A program made the translations under genes and the position numbers. A stretch of 64,000 bases of DNA from an uncultured Bacteroidota bacterium (GTDB lineage: Bacteria > Bacteroidota > Bacteroidia > Chitinophagales > Chitinophagaceae), in contig CAIVKC010000056.1 in NCBI GenBank assembly GCA_903906365.1, forward strand, positions 1 to 64,000. The letters run 5' to 3'. The notes beneath the pieces are model-generated. The model saw only the letters and a list, made by a program, of their open reading frames with translations, did not search any database and was not told the origin of the DNA. Of this stretch, positions 25,949 to 36,026 are shown in pieces. Numbering within the stretch: the stretch's first letter is position 1; each line of letters opens with the position of its first letter.

Positions 25949-28900
25949 TTAGACCAGGAGCATATATTCTTTGAGCACCGCTTCAATTTCCTCCCTTTTA
26001 AAGGGCTTGGAGATATAGTTGTTCATACCGGCATCCAGGCATTTTTCCCGGTCCCCCTTCATGGCGTCTGCCGTGAGGGCAATGATGGGTATCTGGCTGT
26101 GGGGCTCGGGCAACTGGCGCATCAGCCGGGTGGTGGTATAGCCATCGATCTCCGGCATGTTGACATCCATAAAGATCATCACGGGTTCGTAATGCGGCAG
26201 GGCTTCCAGGGCCTCCTTGCCATTATGCATCTGGATGATCTCAAAGCCCATCCGGCGGAGCACTTCGGAGATCAGCAGCATGTTGATCGGATCGTCATCC
26301 ACGACCATGATGCTGGCTGCCTGGGTAATTTTTTCTATGACCGGCAGGGAAGGATGAAGGGCGTCGCTTTGCATGTTCTTTTCAAACAGGGACAGCAGGG
26401 TAGCGCTCAGTTCATGGGTCTTCACCGGCTTGGACAGAAATTTTTGAATGCCGGCTTTGTCGGCTTCGTACTGGTACATGTTCTTTTCCAGGGAGGACAG
26501 CATCAGGATGGAAGGCGGCGTTTTTTCCCTGGTAATATTTTTCATTTCCCGCACAAAGGTGATCCCGTCGATGCCGGGCATATGGTGGTCGGTGATGACC
26601 AGGTCAAAGGGTTGTTTTTGTTTCATGGCTTCCCTGATTTTCATCAGCGCCGAAGTGCCGTCGGCAAAGGCCGTGCAGCTGATTCCCCAGAACTGGAAGA
26701 TCTCCTGCAGCAGTCCCCGGCTGGTGGCGTTGTCATCCACCACCATTACTTTTTTCACCAGCGGCTTGGACGTTCTGCGCACTTCTTCCTGTTCGTTGGC
26801 CACTTCCAGCACCAAGTGGAAGGTAAAAGTGCTGCCGTTGCCCGGATCGCTTTCCACGGTCAGGTGGCAGCCCATCAGTTCTGCCAGGCTGCGGGAGATG
26901 GTAAGACCCAGCCCCGTTCCGCCGTATTTGCGGGTGGTGGACGTATCGGCCTGCGTGAAGCTCTCAAAGATCTTCTGCAGCTTTTCCCGGGAAATGCCAA
27001 TGCCGGTATCGGCGACCAGTATATCCAGGTTCATGTATTTGCGGTCGTCTTTGAGGTAGATATCACCCGCCTTGTTGATGGAAATGAATATTTCACCTTC
27101 CTGGGTGAATTTGATCGCATTGCCCAGCAGGTTCACAAGCACCTGCTTGATGCGCACCGGGTCCCCCAGGAACTGGGAAGGAAGCTGCTGGTCCACGCGG
27201 AAAAGCATTTCCAGGTTCTTTTCATAGGCTTTCACCGTCAGGATGTCAATGGTGTCTTCCACCAGTTCATCGAGCTTGAAGATGACGTGGTCGATATGGA
27301 GTTTGCCGGCTTCTATCTTGGAGAAATCCAATATGTCGTTTATGATGTCCAGCAGGCCATAAGCCGATTTTTTAACGTTTTGCAGGTAATCGCGCTGCGT
27401 TTTCTGCAGGTCGGTGGTCAGCACCAGGTCCGTAAAGCCGATGATGCCGTTCATGGGTGTGCGCAGTTCATGGCTCATATTGGCCATAAATTCGCTTTTG
27501 GCTTTGCTGGCCGATTCGGCGACTTCCTTGGCCTGTATCAGTTCCACTTCAATCTGCTTTCTTTCGATGGCAGCCGACAGGGAAGAGGCAAAGGACCGCA
27601 GGATGGAAAATTCAGCTTCGGTCCATTCGCGGTGCTTTTTGAACTCATCAAATCCCACAAATCCCCAGAACTCATTTTTTACAAATATCGGCACCGCCGC
27701 CGAAGAGAGCAGGGAAGTCCGTTCATAGATTTCGATCAGCTGGGCATCTTCTTCGGTATCCCGGTAGCTGATGAAGGGCTGGTTGGCCTGCAGGGGCTCG
27801 ATGATTTTGCGGATGCTGCTGAAGGGCAGGTTGGTGATGTCCGCGCTATTGAGACGAATGTCCCGGGGGTCTTCGGTCCATTCGTGGGTCTCGCTGGTAT
27901 ACCACTGCAGGTCGGCAGGGTTCTGGTAATTGGTAAACATATAGACCCTGTTGACCATCGCCTTGCTGCCCAGGATGGCCAGCGACTGGTTGATGGCCTG
28001 GTCCAGGTTGGTATTGATCAGCAGGGAATGGGTCGCTCCGGCAACGGCATGGAGGAGCTGGTCTTTTTTCTTCAGTTTTTCCTGTGCATTCTTCTGGTCG
28101 TTGATATTGCGGGAGGTACAGATCAGTTTGATGACCTCGTTGTCATCGATGATGGGTTTGACAATACTTTCCAGCCAGATGTAGGATCCGTCCTTTTTGG
28201 TGATCCGGTACCGCAGGATCAGGGTTTCACTTTCGGACAGCGAGGTCCTGCTCTCCGCCGAAGGGGTGAACTTATAGCGGTCATCGGGATGCACATACTG
28301 CAGGATCGGCCTTCCGATGATATCATCCACCTCATAGCCCAGCACACTGGTGACGGAAGGGGAGAGATACCACATCGTGCCGTCGGCTGCATGGACACTG
28401 ATGATGTCCTCTGAGTTCTCGGCCAGCAGCCTGAACTTCTGTTCGCTGTTCAGCAGGGCGTTCTCGGACTCCTTTTGGGCGGTGACATCCTGGGCGATCC
28501 CGAAACTGCAGCTTTCATTGATCACCTTTCCTTTGATGAAAATATAACGCATCCAACCGTGGTTGGTGATCACCCGGCAGGAAAAGGACGTTTCGTATTC
28601 GCGGTTATGCCTGCTTTCAATGGCCTTTGCAAACTCATCGGAAACGGTCTCGACGTCTTCAGGCACGATGTAGCGGTTCAGAAACTCTTTGACATGGATG
28701 ATGTCCGAGGAATCATCAATGGCCAGCAGGGCCTTGAACTCCCGGCTGAGCATCAGCTCCCTGGAATCAAAATCCAGCCGCCAGGAACCCATCTTGGCAT
28801 AGGTCATGGCATAGGAAAGCGTATCGATGGCCTCTTCTTTGATTTGTTCGGACTGTACCTTATCCGTTACGTTCAGGCCGATTCCCTGGATTTCTTTGAC

Positions 28901-29899
28901 ATAGCCATAATCATCGGTCAGGGCGATGAATTCCCATTCGGTCCACAGGAAGTCCCGGGTGGTGCCAATGGGTTTTTTGATCAGTATCTTGGAGATCCTG
29001 CCCGGGTTCTTCCAGCAGTCGTCGGCCACCTGCTGGCATCTAAGCATGTCTTTGGGAAAGATCGTCTCGTAAAAGAAGCGGTTGCGCAGTTCCTCCTCGG
29101 TATGGAGGAAGGTGTTGAGAAAAGCCGGGTTGGCATAGGTAAAATTCCCCACCCGGTTGATGCGCACCACATAATTGGTCTGGGAATGCAGGATCGAAGT
29201 CAGGTATTTTTTCTCCTGCAGCAGCTCGTTTCTGGCCTTCTGCAGTTCCTTGTAGTTTATTTCCCCCCTTTTGAAGGCGGGTTCCAATACCAGGATGATG
29301 AGCAATATGATGGCTACGATGAGGGAGACCAGTTTGCTGGCATCGATGGTGGAGGCCTGGCTGTTTTTTTCATTGACCACCACGGTATAGCGTTTGGTGA
29401 TCTCCCGCATGAGGGGCAGGTATTTTTGCTCGTTGCTCAGCATTTCCCTTAGGTAAAGGCTGCGGTTGATCTTGAGCAGGCCGGTATCGGACTGCGCCAT
29501 TTCCTTTCCGGTGGCCAGGATCCCCTTGTAGTAGATGGAGGCCGTGGAAAACAGCAATTTGATGCTGAATATGGTCTGGGGAACCGGCAGCTGCATTTTT
29601 TCGATATTGTGCTGGAGCAGCTCCTCCTGGTTCTGGAAACTGACCAGGGTGGCGGCCAGGCTGTCCTGCAGGGCGGCTATCTGGGATTCAGGATAGATAT
29701 CACTGGATAGCAGGGCCGCATCCTTGGCAATGACCTGGCTCAGCGTCTGCTGACGTCCGGAAATGCTTTTAGCCTCGGTAAAACGGTCGTTTTGCGTGGA
29801 ATTGATGTGCAGAAGATAATACCCGAAAAAATTGAACAGCAGGACCACCACAAATAAAATGGCCGAAATGCGGATTAGCTTTCGAAAGGGACTCTTCAT
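25949..29899 (-). CDS. Hybrid sensor histidine kinase with PilJ-like sensor, PAS, GAF and two receiver domains
   Basis: A 1316-residue two-component protein anchored in the inner membrane. After helix 1 (about 10-30), a periplasmic part starts with [19 protein letters not shown], resembling the PilJ/NarX nitrate-type sensor, and ends at helix 2 (about 190-212). Inside are PAS domains (three seen, about 230-340, 370-480 and 490-610), a GAF-like domain (about 640-770) and the kinase core with H-box SHELRTP (H810) and an ATP site ([10 protein letters not shown]). Two receivers follow with phosphoacceptors D1104 (ITDHHMPG) and D1245 (FMDVNMPE). No Hpt domain is present, so phosphate must pass to a separate Hpt protein or the receivers act as regulators. 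No response regulator gene adjoins it. Confidence 0.93.
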   Translation of the reverse strand: MKSPFRKLIRISAILFVVVLLFNFFGYYLLHINSTQNDRFTEAKSISGRQQTLSQVIAKDAALLSSDIYPESQIAALQDSLAATLVSFQNQEELLQHNIEKMQLPVPQTIFSIKLLFSTASIYYKGILATGKEMAQSDTGLLKINRSLYLREMLSNEQKYLPLMREITKRYTVVVNEKNSQASTIDASKLVSLIVAIILLIILVLEPAFKRGEINYKELQKARNELLQEKKYLTSILHSQTNYVVRINRVGNFTYANPAFLNTFLHTEEELRNRFFYETIFPKDMLRCQQVADDCWKNPGRISKILIKKPIGTTRDFLWTEWEFIALTDDYGYVKEIQGIGLNVTDKVQSEQIKEEAIDTLSYAMTYAKMGSWRLDFDSRELMLSREFKALLAIDDSSDIIHVKEFLNRYIVPEDVETVSDEFAKAIESRHNREYETSFSCRVITNHGWMRYIFIKGKVINESCSFGIAQDVTAQKESENALLNSEQKFRLLAENSEDIISVHAADGTMWYLSPSVTSVLGYEVDDIIGRPILQYVHPDDRYKFTPSAESRTSLSESETLILRYRITKKDGSYIWLESIVKPIIDDNEVIKLICTSRNINDQKNAQEKLKKKDQLLHAVAGATHSLLINTNLDQAINQSLAILGSKAMVNRVYMFTNYQNPADLQWYTSETHEWTEDPRDIRLNSADITNLPFSSIRKIIEPLQANQPFISYRDTEEDAQLIEIYERTSLLSSAAVPIFVKNEFWGFVGFDEFKKHREWTEAEFSILRSFASSLSAAIERKQIEVELIQAKEVAESASKAKSEFMANMSHELRTPMNGIIGFTDLVLTTDLQKTQRDYLQNVKKSAYGLLDIINDILDFSKIEAGKLHIDHVIFKLDELVEDTIDILTVKAYEKNLEMLFRVDQQLPSQFLGDPVRIKQVLVNLLGNAIKFTQEGEIFISINKAGDIYLKDDRKYMNLDILVADTGIGISREKLQKIFESFTQADTSTTRKYGGTGLGLTISRSLAELMGCHLTVESDPGNGSTFTFHLVLEVANEQEEVRRTSKPLVKKVMVVDDNATSRGLLQEIFQFWGISCTAFADGTSALMKIREAMKQKQPFDLVITDHHMPGIDGITFVREMKNITREKTPPSILMLSSLEKNMYQYEADKAGIQKFLSKPVKTHELSATLLSLFEKNMQSDALHPSLPVIEKITQAASIMVVDDDPINMLLISEVLRRMGFEIIQMHNGKEALEALPHYEPVMIFMDVNMPEIDGYTTTRLMRQLPEPHSQIPIIALTADAMKGDREKCLDAGMNNYISKPFKREEIEAVLKEYMLLV

Positions 29900-30057
29900 G
29901 GGTTTTTGTATAGGATGTCGAACCCTTTAACGCAGAAAAAGCGTTTTAAGTTTCTCCCGGCGCTGATTTTTAGGTAAATGCGCTTAGGAAAGGCTGGAAT
30001 TAGATGGAAATTAAAGTGTAAGGTTCTGATATTCAGCAATATGAAAAAATACGGCCT

Positions 30058-30339
30058 TTAAGGGGTTTTAGCGGCGCTGAAGCGGGTAAATCCGTATTTC
30101 AGGAAATACATGATGGTAAAGGAAGGGATGATATCGGTGCCGGGCAGGATTTCCTCGCAGCCGTTAAGTATACCGCCAACAGCCCCTTTCCAGCCGCCGA
30201 AAGTCCGGTAGAAGATGAACCCGGACAGGGGCGCCCAGAGGATATCGGTGAATTCTCCCAGGCCGGGCAACAGGTAGGACCCGCAGCCGATGAGGTCCAT
30301 CAGCAGGCAAAAAGAAAGGGTGGGCGCTTTGCTGTTCAC
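30058..30339 (-). CDS. Small conserved-looking membrane protein (93 residues)
   Basis: A short protein with two or three hydrophobic stretches: SFCLLMDLIGCGSYLLPG (about 9-26), FTDILWAPLSGFIFYRTFGG (about 30-49), and IIPSFTIMYFLKYGF at the end. Gly and Pro residues in the loops (GGILNGCEEILPGTD) and its balanced composition support a real gene. I do not recognise the family. It lies 95 bp after mqnC on the same strand and may share its transcript; no role in menaquinone synthesis is implied by the sequence. Confidence 0.75.
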   Translation of the reverse strand: MNSKAPTLSFCLLMDLIGCGSYLLPGLGEFTDILWAPLSGFIFYRTFGGWKGAVGGILNGCEEILPGTDIIPSFTIMYFLKYGFTRFSAAKTP

Positions 30340-30434
30340 GGCCTGTTGGAAGCAAACCCCGTACCATTTTTGGAGACACCGGCCCTGATCCCCCCTGCGT
30401 AGGAGTGGCCCTGCGTTTAAAGCGCCTGGCGGGA

Positions 30435-31559
30435 TCAGTAGTCAACCACCTGCTCTTCGATCGCAGCGGGGATATCGCGCCATTCGTATTGCTGGTTACG
30501 CAGCTGGGGTTCAAAACCCGCCTCGCGGATGGCGTCCTGGATGCTTTTGGACGTGAAGCGGTGCGGAGCCCCGGCCGCGCTGACCACGTTTTCCTCCAGC
30601 ATGATGCTTCCGAAATCATTGGCCCCCGCATGCAGGCAGAGCTGTGCGGTCTGCTTGCCTACCGTCAGCCAGGAGGCCTGAATGTTTTTGATATTGGGCA
30701 GCATGATGCGGCTCAGGGCGATCATGCGGATGTATTCCTCCGGGGTAGTGAGGTTGTGTACGCCCCGGATGCGGGCCAGCAGGGTATCGACGTCCTGGAA
30801 GGTCCAGGGAATAAAGGCCAGGAAGCCCTTGGCCCCTTCGGGTTTGCGGGACTGGACTTCCCGGAGCCGTACCAGGTGTTCAAAGCGTTCTTCGATGGTC
30901 TCCACATGGCCGAACATCATGGTGGCGGAGGTGGTGATGTGCAGCTGGTGGGCTTCGGCCATGATATCCAGCCATTCCTGTGCCCCGCATTTGCCCTTGG
31001 AGATCAGCCGGCGCACCCGGTCAATGAGGATCTCCGCTCCGGCGCCGGGCAGGGAATCCATGCCCGCCTGCTGCAGGGCGGAGAGGACCTCGCGGTGGCT
31101 CATCTTCTCCAGTTTGCAGATATGGGCCACTTCCGGGGGCCCGAGGGTATGCAGTTTGAGGTTCGGGTAGAGCTGCTTGAGTTCCCGGAACAGGGAGGTG
31201 TAAAAGGACAGCCCGAGATCGGGATGGTGTCCCCCTTGCAGCAGCAGCTGGTCTCCGCCCCAGCGGAAGGTCTCCTCGATTTTTCTTTTATAGGTCTCCA
31301 GCCCGGTGATATAGGCTTCGGGGTGACCGGGTATGCGGTAAAAATTGCAGAATTTACAGTTGGCTATGCAAACATTGGTGGTATTGACATTGCGGTCAAT
31401 CTGCCAGGTTACCTTTCCATGGGGCACCTGGATCTTCCGGAGTTCGTCGGCCAGGTACATCAGTTCGCTTAAGGGTGCCTGTTCAAACAGGTATACCCCT
31501 TCTGCCACGGAGAGGAATTCAAAATCCAGGGCCTTGCGGTAGAGTTCGGACAAATTCAT
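30435..31559 (-). CDS. mqnC: Cyclic dehypoxanthinyl futalosine synthase
   Basis: A 374-residue radical SAM enzyme of the futalosine route to menaquinone. It converts dehypoxanthine futalosine to its cyclic form. The iron-sulphur site is C64-xxx-C68-xx-C71 (CIANCKFC). LLQGGHHPDLGL (about 106-117), GAGAEILIDRVR and FGHVET are MqnC-type features and distinguish it from MqnE. Its product feeds the quinol pool oxidised by the ACIII operon at 52348. No other mqn genes are in the window. A TAACTTTG box lies 26 bp before the start. Confidence 0.93.
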   Translation of the reverse strand: MNLSELYRKALDFEFLSVAEGVYLFEQAPLSELMYLADELRKIQVPHGKVTWQIDRNVNTTNVCIANCKFCNFYRIPGHPEAYITGLETYKRKIEETFRWGGDQLLLQGGHHPDLGLSFYTSLFRELKQLYPNLKLHTLGPPEVAHICKLEKMSHREVLSALQQAGMDSLPGAGAEILIDRVRRLISKGKCGAQEWLDIMAEAHQLHITTSATMMFGHVETIEERFEHLVRLREVQSRKPEGAKGFLAFIPWTFQDVDTLLARIRGVHNLTTPEEYIRMIALSRIMLPNIKNIQASWLTVGKQTAQLCLHAGANDFGSIMLEENVVSAAGAPHRFTSKSIQDAIREAGFEPQLRNQQYEWRDIPAAIEEQVVDY

Positions 31560-31584
31560 GGTAATCCGCTTTAGAGTTGAGCTG

Positions 31585-31592
31585 CAAAGTTA
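31585..31592 (-). promoter_or_regulatory. Predicted -7 element of mqnC
   Basis: On the minus strand TAACTTTG followed by GCAGC is an exact extended -7 match. The nearest TTG on this strand (31607-31609) leaves a 14 bp spacer, shorter than usual. Confidence 0.4.
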
Positions 31593-31693
31593 GGGGGGAG
31601 CGGCGTCAATTTCAGAAATTGTATAAATGGTTTGGGCTAACCGCAAAGTTGTGATACATTTAAACTACCTGAGAGAATTGTAACGCTGTAAAA

Positions 31694-32977
31694 ATGGCTC
31701 AACCATCTTATCCGACCATACAGAGGCCCGGCCCCGCTGGCCCTGCCGACAACCGCAGGCCTGCCCCGGGCTGGGTGAAAGGAAAAATACGGGCCCTGTG
31801 GCTGCTGCTGGCCTGTCTGGCCGCAAGCCCCCTGCTGCAGGCCCAGGAGGAATTTATCCCCCCGCCCTCCCAGATGATCACCAGTTTTCCCTTCCGGATG
31901 CTGACCGGGGGCATCATCATTACCCGCGCCAGGGTGGCCAATTACCCCGACAGCATGAATTTCATCTTTGATACCGGCAGCGGGGGCATTTCCCTGGATT
32001 CGATGACCTGTGTCCATTATCAAATCCCCTCCGAGCTTTCCGACAAGACCATCCGGGGGATCGCGGGCATACGCCGCGTCCGGTTCGTATACAACCAGAC
32101 CCTGCATTTGCCGGGCCTGAACGTGGACAGCCTGAATTTTCATGTCAACGACTATGATATCCTGACCAGCGTTTACGGTGAAAAGATCGACGGCATCATC
32201 GGGCTCAGCTTTTTTTCCCGCTATATCGTGAAATTCGATTTCGACAGCATGCGGGTCATGGTATTTTCCAAGGGCTCCCTCAAATATCCCAAGGGCGGCT
32301 TTTTGCTGCATCCCATCTTTGCGGGACTGCCCATCCAGTCGGCCCATATCCGGGACCGCGCCAACGTGCTGGCCCGCTTCTACTTTGATACCGGGGCCGG
32401 GCTCTGTTTGCTGCTGAGTTCGGATTTTGTCAGCGACTCCAACCTGCTCAACACCAAAAAGCACAAGCCGGTGCTCACCCAGGCCGAAGGCCTGGGCGGA
32501 AAGGCGGAAATGAAACTGACCACCGTAAAGGAGTTCCGGCTGGGGCCCTATCATTTCCACAATGTCCCGGCCTATATTTTTGACGACGAAAACAACGTGA
32601 CCTCCTATCCCAGCCTGGGCGGGCTGATCGGCAATGACCTGCTCAGGCGGTTCAATATCATCCTCAACTACGACCGCCGGGAAATACACCTGAGCCCCAA
32701 CAGCCATTTCCGCGACCTGTTTGACTATTCCTACACCGGCCTGGGCATCTACTGGGTGGACGGACAGGTGGTGGTGGGGGATGTCATGAGGGAATCCCCG
32801 GCGGAAAACGCCGGTTTCCAGGTCGGCGACATCATCATGGCCGTCAACAACAACTTCACCAAGAACGTCCAGGTCTACAAAAACATGCTGCAGGCCCCCA
32901 ATGAGAAGATCAAAGTCATCGTATCCCGGAAAGCAGGACTGGTTCAGCTTGTGCTCCGCGTGGGGAGCATTTTTTGA
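31694..32977 (+). CDS. Exported retropepsin-like aspartyl protease with PDZ domain
   Basis: A 427-residue exported protein. A proline-rich head (about 1-33) precedes the hydrophobic signal segment (ALWLLLACLAASPLLQAQ). Two aspartyl motifs, FDTGSGG and FDTGAGL, at about 94 and 233 mark the two lobes of a pepsin/retropepsin fold, and a PDZ domain (about 340-420) with VVVGDVMRESPAENAGFQ ends the protein. An acidic, peptide-binding layout like this is common in Bacteroidota and its substrate is unknown. Divergent from mqnC, it probably cuts peptides in the periplasm or at the outer surface. ATG at 31694 is the first in frame. Confidence 0.88.
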   Translation: MAQPSYPTIQRPGPAGPADNRRPAPGWVKGKIRALWLLLACLAASPLLQAQEEFIPPPSQMITSFPFRMLTGGIIITRARVANYPDSMNFIFDTGSGGISLDSMTCVHYQIPSELSDKTIRGIAGIRRVRFVYNQTLHLPGLNVDSLNFHVNDYDILTSVYGEKIDGIIGLSFFSRYIVKFDFDSMRVMVFSKGSLKYPKGGFLLHPIFAGLPIQSAHIRDRANVLARFYFDTGAGLCLLLSSDFVSDSNLLNTKKHKPVLTQAEGLGGKAEMKLTTVKEFRLGPYHFHNVPAYIFDDENNVTSYPSLGGLIGNDLLRRFNIILNYDRREIHLSPNSHFRDLFDYSYTGLGIYWVDGQVVVGDVMRESPAENAGFQVGDIIMAVNNNFTKNVQVYKNMLQAPNEKIKVIVSRKAGLVQLVLRVGSIF

Positions 32978-33040
32978 TTTCTTTACCATTATAATGGTCA
33001 ACTTGTCCTTATTTTGCACTTCTTTACCCAGCCTGGAACT

Positions 33041-34279
33041 ATGATACAATTCGAAAAATTTCAGTTAAGCAATGGATTGAGGGTGGTGGTACATGAGGAT
33101 CCCTCCACGCCCATGGCCGTGCTCAACGTGCTCTATGATGTGGGAGCCCGCGACGAAGACCCCGAAAAAACCGGCTTTGCCCACCTGTTCGAACACTTGA
33201 TGTTCGGGGGGTCGGTGCATATTTCCGATTATGAGACCCCCCTGCAGCTGGCCGGCGGGGAAAACAACGCCTTTACCACCGAAGACCTCACCAATTATTA
33301 CGAGCAGCTTCCGGCAGAAAACATCGAAACCGCCTTCTGGCTGGAAAGCGACCGCATGCTATCGCTGGCCTTTTCGGAGAAAAGCCTGGAAGTGCAGCGC
33401 AAGGTCGTTTGCGAGGAATTCAAGGAGCACTATATCAATAAACCCTACGGGGATGCAGGCTTTAAGATGCGGGAGCTGGCTTTCCGGGTTCATCCCTACC
33501 GGTGGATGACCATCGGAAAGGAACTGAGCCATATCGAGCAGGCGAGCCTGACCGACGTCAAAGAATTCTTTCACAAACATTACTGCCCGGCCAACGCCAT
33601 CCTGGTCATAGCCGGCAATATCAAGACCGCCCCCATGCTTTCCCTGGCGGAAAAATGGTTCGGGTCCATTCCCGGCGGCCAAAAATATATCCGCCGTTTG
33701 CCGCAGGAACCCCTGCAGACCGAGGCGCGCACCCGGGAAGTGAGGGCCGATGTGCCGCTGGACGCCATCTATAAATGCTACCATATGGCCCCGAGGCTGG
33801 AGGACGGGTATTACCACGCCGAGATGATCACCGAGATCCTGGGCGGCGGATCCTCCTCCCGGCTGCACCAGCACCTGGTCAAAGAGCAGCAGCTGTTCAG
33901 CCATATCGAATGTCACCAGACCGGTTCGATGGATGCGGGACTGGTGGTGATCGAAGGCCGGCTGATCAAAGGCGTAGACATGATGGCCGCCGACCGGGCC
34001 ATTGAGGCGGAACTGGACAAGATGATGACCGTGGCCATCGGGGAAAAAGAACTGACCAAGGTGAAAAACAAGACCGAGTCCGCCATACAGTTTGAGGATA
34101 TGGCCCTGATGAACCGGGCCACCAGCCTGGCCATCTATGAACTGCTCGGGGATGCCAACCTCATGAACACGGAACTGGCCCGCTACCAGGATGTCACCTC
34201 CGCGCAGCTGCTGGAGACCGCCCGCCGGATTTTTGACAATGCCAACTGCAGCACCCTGTATTATTACAGCAACAACTAA
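33041..34279 (+). CDS. M16 family zinc peptidase, catalytic subunit
   Basis: A 412-residue insulinase-family peptidase. The start is placed at ATG 33041; a TTG at 33014 would sit inside a promoter-like TTATTTTG box (33009-33016). The zinc motif HxxEH is H48-LFE-H52 (HLFEHLMF). The substrate-binding Arg of the C-terminal domain is present (SSSRLHQHL), but the Tyr that pairs with it is replaced by Phe (QQLFSH). The following gene supplies that Arg/Tyr pair, so the two form a heterodimer of the PqqL/M16B type. The 28 bp spacing supports coupled expression. No signal peptide is seen, so it is cytosolic. Confidence 0.93.
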   Translation: MIQFEKFQLSNGLRVVVHEDPSTPMAVLNVLYDVGARDEDPEKTGFAHLFEHLMFGGSVHISDYETPLQLAGGENNAFTTEDLTNYYEQLPAENIETAFWLESDRMLSLAFSEKSLEVQRKVVCEEFKEHYINKPYGDAGFKMRELAFRVHPYRWMTIGKELSHIEQASLTDVKEFFHKHYCPANAILVIAGNIKTAPMLSLAEKWFGSIPGGQKYIRRLPQEPLQTEARTREVRADVPLDAIYKCYHMAPRLEDGYYHAEMITEILGGGSSSRLHQHLVKEQQLFSHIECHQTGSMDAGLVVIEGRLIKGVDMMAADRAIEAELDKMMTVAIGEKELTKVKNKTESAIQFEDMALMNRATSLAIYELLGDANLMNTELARYQDVTSAQLLETARRIFDNANCSTLYYYSNN

Positions 34280-34307
34280 CCCATATTAAACCCAGAAGGG
34301 ACCCATT

Positions 34308-35594
34308 ATGCCCAACAGATCAAAGGCGCCCAGGATGACCGATGCCGTGGAGTTTCATCTTTCACTGCCCCCCTACCGGCTCTATGAACTCGATAACGGG
34401 GTGCATGTCTATGCCCTGGACCTGGGCCAGCAGGACACGCTGATGTTCAATTTCATCTTCTACGCCGGCAACTGCTATGAAGACCGCAACCTGGTGGCGG
34501 CCACCACCAACCACCTGCTCAAAAACGGAACCTCCGGCAGGAATGCCTATGAAATCAACGAACATTTTGAATATTACGGTTCTTACCTGAGCCGCCACTG
34601 CCACAATGAAACGGCGGATATTACCCTGCACTGCCTGGGCAAACATGTCCACCACCTGCTGCCTGCGGTAGCCGAGCTGGTCACCGATGCGGTCTTTCCC
34701 CAGGAGGAAATCGATATCTATAAAAAGAACATGCAGCAGCACCTGCAGGTGAGCCTTAAAAAAAGCGATTTCATTGCCGGCCGGCTGATCGATACCTATC
34801 TGTTCGGGCGCTCCCATCCCTATGGCAGGTATTCTTCCCTGGAAGAATATGCGGGCCTGCAGCGCGGGGAGTTACAGGATTTTTACAAAACCTTTTACCA
34901 GCACGGCCGCTGTGTCATCTTTGTGGCAGGCAAGCTGCCCTCCGATATCTACCTGCAGCTCAACCGGCATTTCGGGCGGCTCCCCCTGCAGGGCCACCTG
35001 CAGGAAAAAGACGAGCCCAGGCACCCCATTATACCGGCCGCGGCCAAAAAATACCGGGTCACCAACGACCCCGCCGGCGTGCAGGGCTCCATCAGGATCG
35101 CCCGCAATTTCCCCAACCGGCATCACCCGGATTTCCAGGCGGTCAGCATGCTCAACAATGTCTTCGGCGGCTATTTCGGCTCCCGTCTGATGAACAATAT
35201 CCGGGAAGACAAGGGCTATACCTACGGCATCTATTCCTACCTGCTCAACCATATCCAGGAGAGCGCCTGGCTCATATCCACCGAGGCGGGCAAAGAGGTC
35301 TGCGAACCGACCATCGAAGAGGTCTACCGTGAAATGAAGATCCTGCGGGAGGAGCCCGTTGACGCAGAGGAACTGAAGATGGCGCGCAACTACATGATCG
35401 GAACCATCCTGGGGGACCTGGACGGCCCCTTCCAGGTTGCCGGACGCTGGAAGAATATCCTGCTCAACAACCTGGACGAGCAATATTTCTACCGCGGCAT
35501 CGAAATCATCAAAACCATCACGCCCCTGCAGTTACAGGAGCTGGCCAACAAGTACCTCCAACCCGAACAATTTTATGAACTGGTAGTGGTGTAA
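34308..35594 (+). CDS. M16 family non-catalytic partner subunit
   Basis: A 428-residue homologue of the preceding peptidase with no HxxEH: the equivalent region reads TNHLLKNGT. It keeps the C-terminal Arg/Tyr pair (R293 in FGSRLMNNI and Y306 in KGYTYG) needed to position the substrate, and has the expected M16 two-lobe length. Together with the upstream gene it makes an active alpha/beta peptidase. It lies 28 bp after it and 39 bp before the next gene. The start ATG at 34308 has an AGAAGGGA-like stretch 14 bp before it, which may act in initiation. Confidence 0.9.
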   Translation: MPNRSKAPRMTDAVEFHLSLPPYRLYELDNGVHVYALDLGQQDTLMFNFIFYAGNCYEDRNLVAATTNHLLKNGTSGRNAYEINEHFEYYGSYLSRHCHNETADITLHCLGKHVHHLLPAVAELVTDAVFPQEEIDIYKKNMQQHLQVSLKKSDFIAGRLIDTYLFGRSHPYGRYSSLEEYAGLQRGELQDFYKTFYQHGRCVIFVAGKLPSDIYLQLNRHFGRLPLQGHLQEKDEPRHPIIPAAAKKYRVTNDPAGVQGSIRIARNFPNRHHPDFQAVSMLNNVFGGYFGSRLMNNIREDKGYTYGIYSYLLNHIQESAWLISTEAGKEVCEPTIEEVYREMKILREEPVDAEELKMARNYMIGTILGDLDGPFQVAGRWKNILLNNLDEQYFYRGIEIIKTITPLQLQELANKYLQPEQFYELVVV

Positions 35595-35633
35595 GTCATC
35601 AAATCTTCCTAACTTTTCGGACAATTCTTTATT

Positions 35634-35990
35634 ATGAATTTCATTGTCCGCATCATCATATCGGCCGTCGTTGCCTTTGGACTGTCCTATGTACTCAAAG
35701 GGATACACATCGATGAATTCACCACAGCCCTGGTGCTGGCCCTGGTGCTGGCCGTGTTCAACGCGATCCTAAAGCCCATCCTGATCATCCTGACCCTGCC
35801 CATTACCATACTGACTTTCGGCCTGTTCCTGTTTGTGATCAACGCGCTGATCATCCTGCTGGCCACCCGCTTTGTGGACGGTTTCAGGGTGGATGGTTTC
35901 TGGTGGGCCCTGCTGTTCAGCCTGCTGCTGTCCATCATGACTTCAGTGCTCTATGGCAATGCCCGGCAGGACCAGGCGCAGCAGCGATGA
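35634..35990 (+). CDS. Small membrane protein of the phage holin 4-2 superfamily
   Basis: A 118-residue protein with four membrane helices (about 3-20, 28-48, 53-75 and 88-110) and a short basic tail. The layout, with IDEFTTALVLALVLAVFNAI and FGLFLFVINALIILLATRFVDGF, fits the phage_holin_4_2 superfamily, whose chromosomal members are not phage genes; they are ordinary envelope proteins in most bacteria. No phage genes are nearby. It is the third gene of a plus-strand run (39 bp before, 36 bp after). Confidence 0.85.
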   Translation: MNFIVRIIISAVVAFGLSYVLKGIHIDEFTTALVLALVLAVFNAILKPILIILTLPITILTFGLFLFVINALIILLATRFVDGFRVDGFWWALLFSLLLSIMTSVLYGNARQDQAQQR

Positions 35991-36026
35991 CCCCCTGTAT
36001 TTTCGAAAACCTTACTGGAAGCCATT

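Noticed and set aside
25874-28414. An 846-codon plus-strand frame opposite the histidine kinase
   Set aside because: It is the antisense shadow of the kinase, whose domains and motifs are clear. The shadow has repetitive His/Gln/Asp/Gly composition and no family features.
35634-35990. Possible prophage remnant because of the holin-like superfamily
   Set aside because: No lysin, tail, integrase or attachment repeats nearby; chromosomal holin 4-2 proteins are common and unrelated to prophages.
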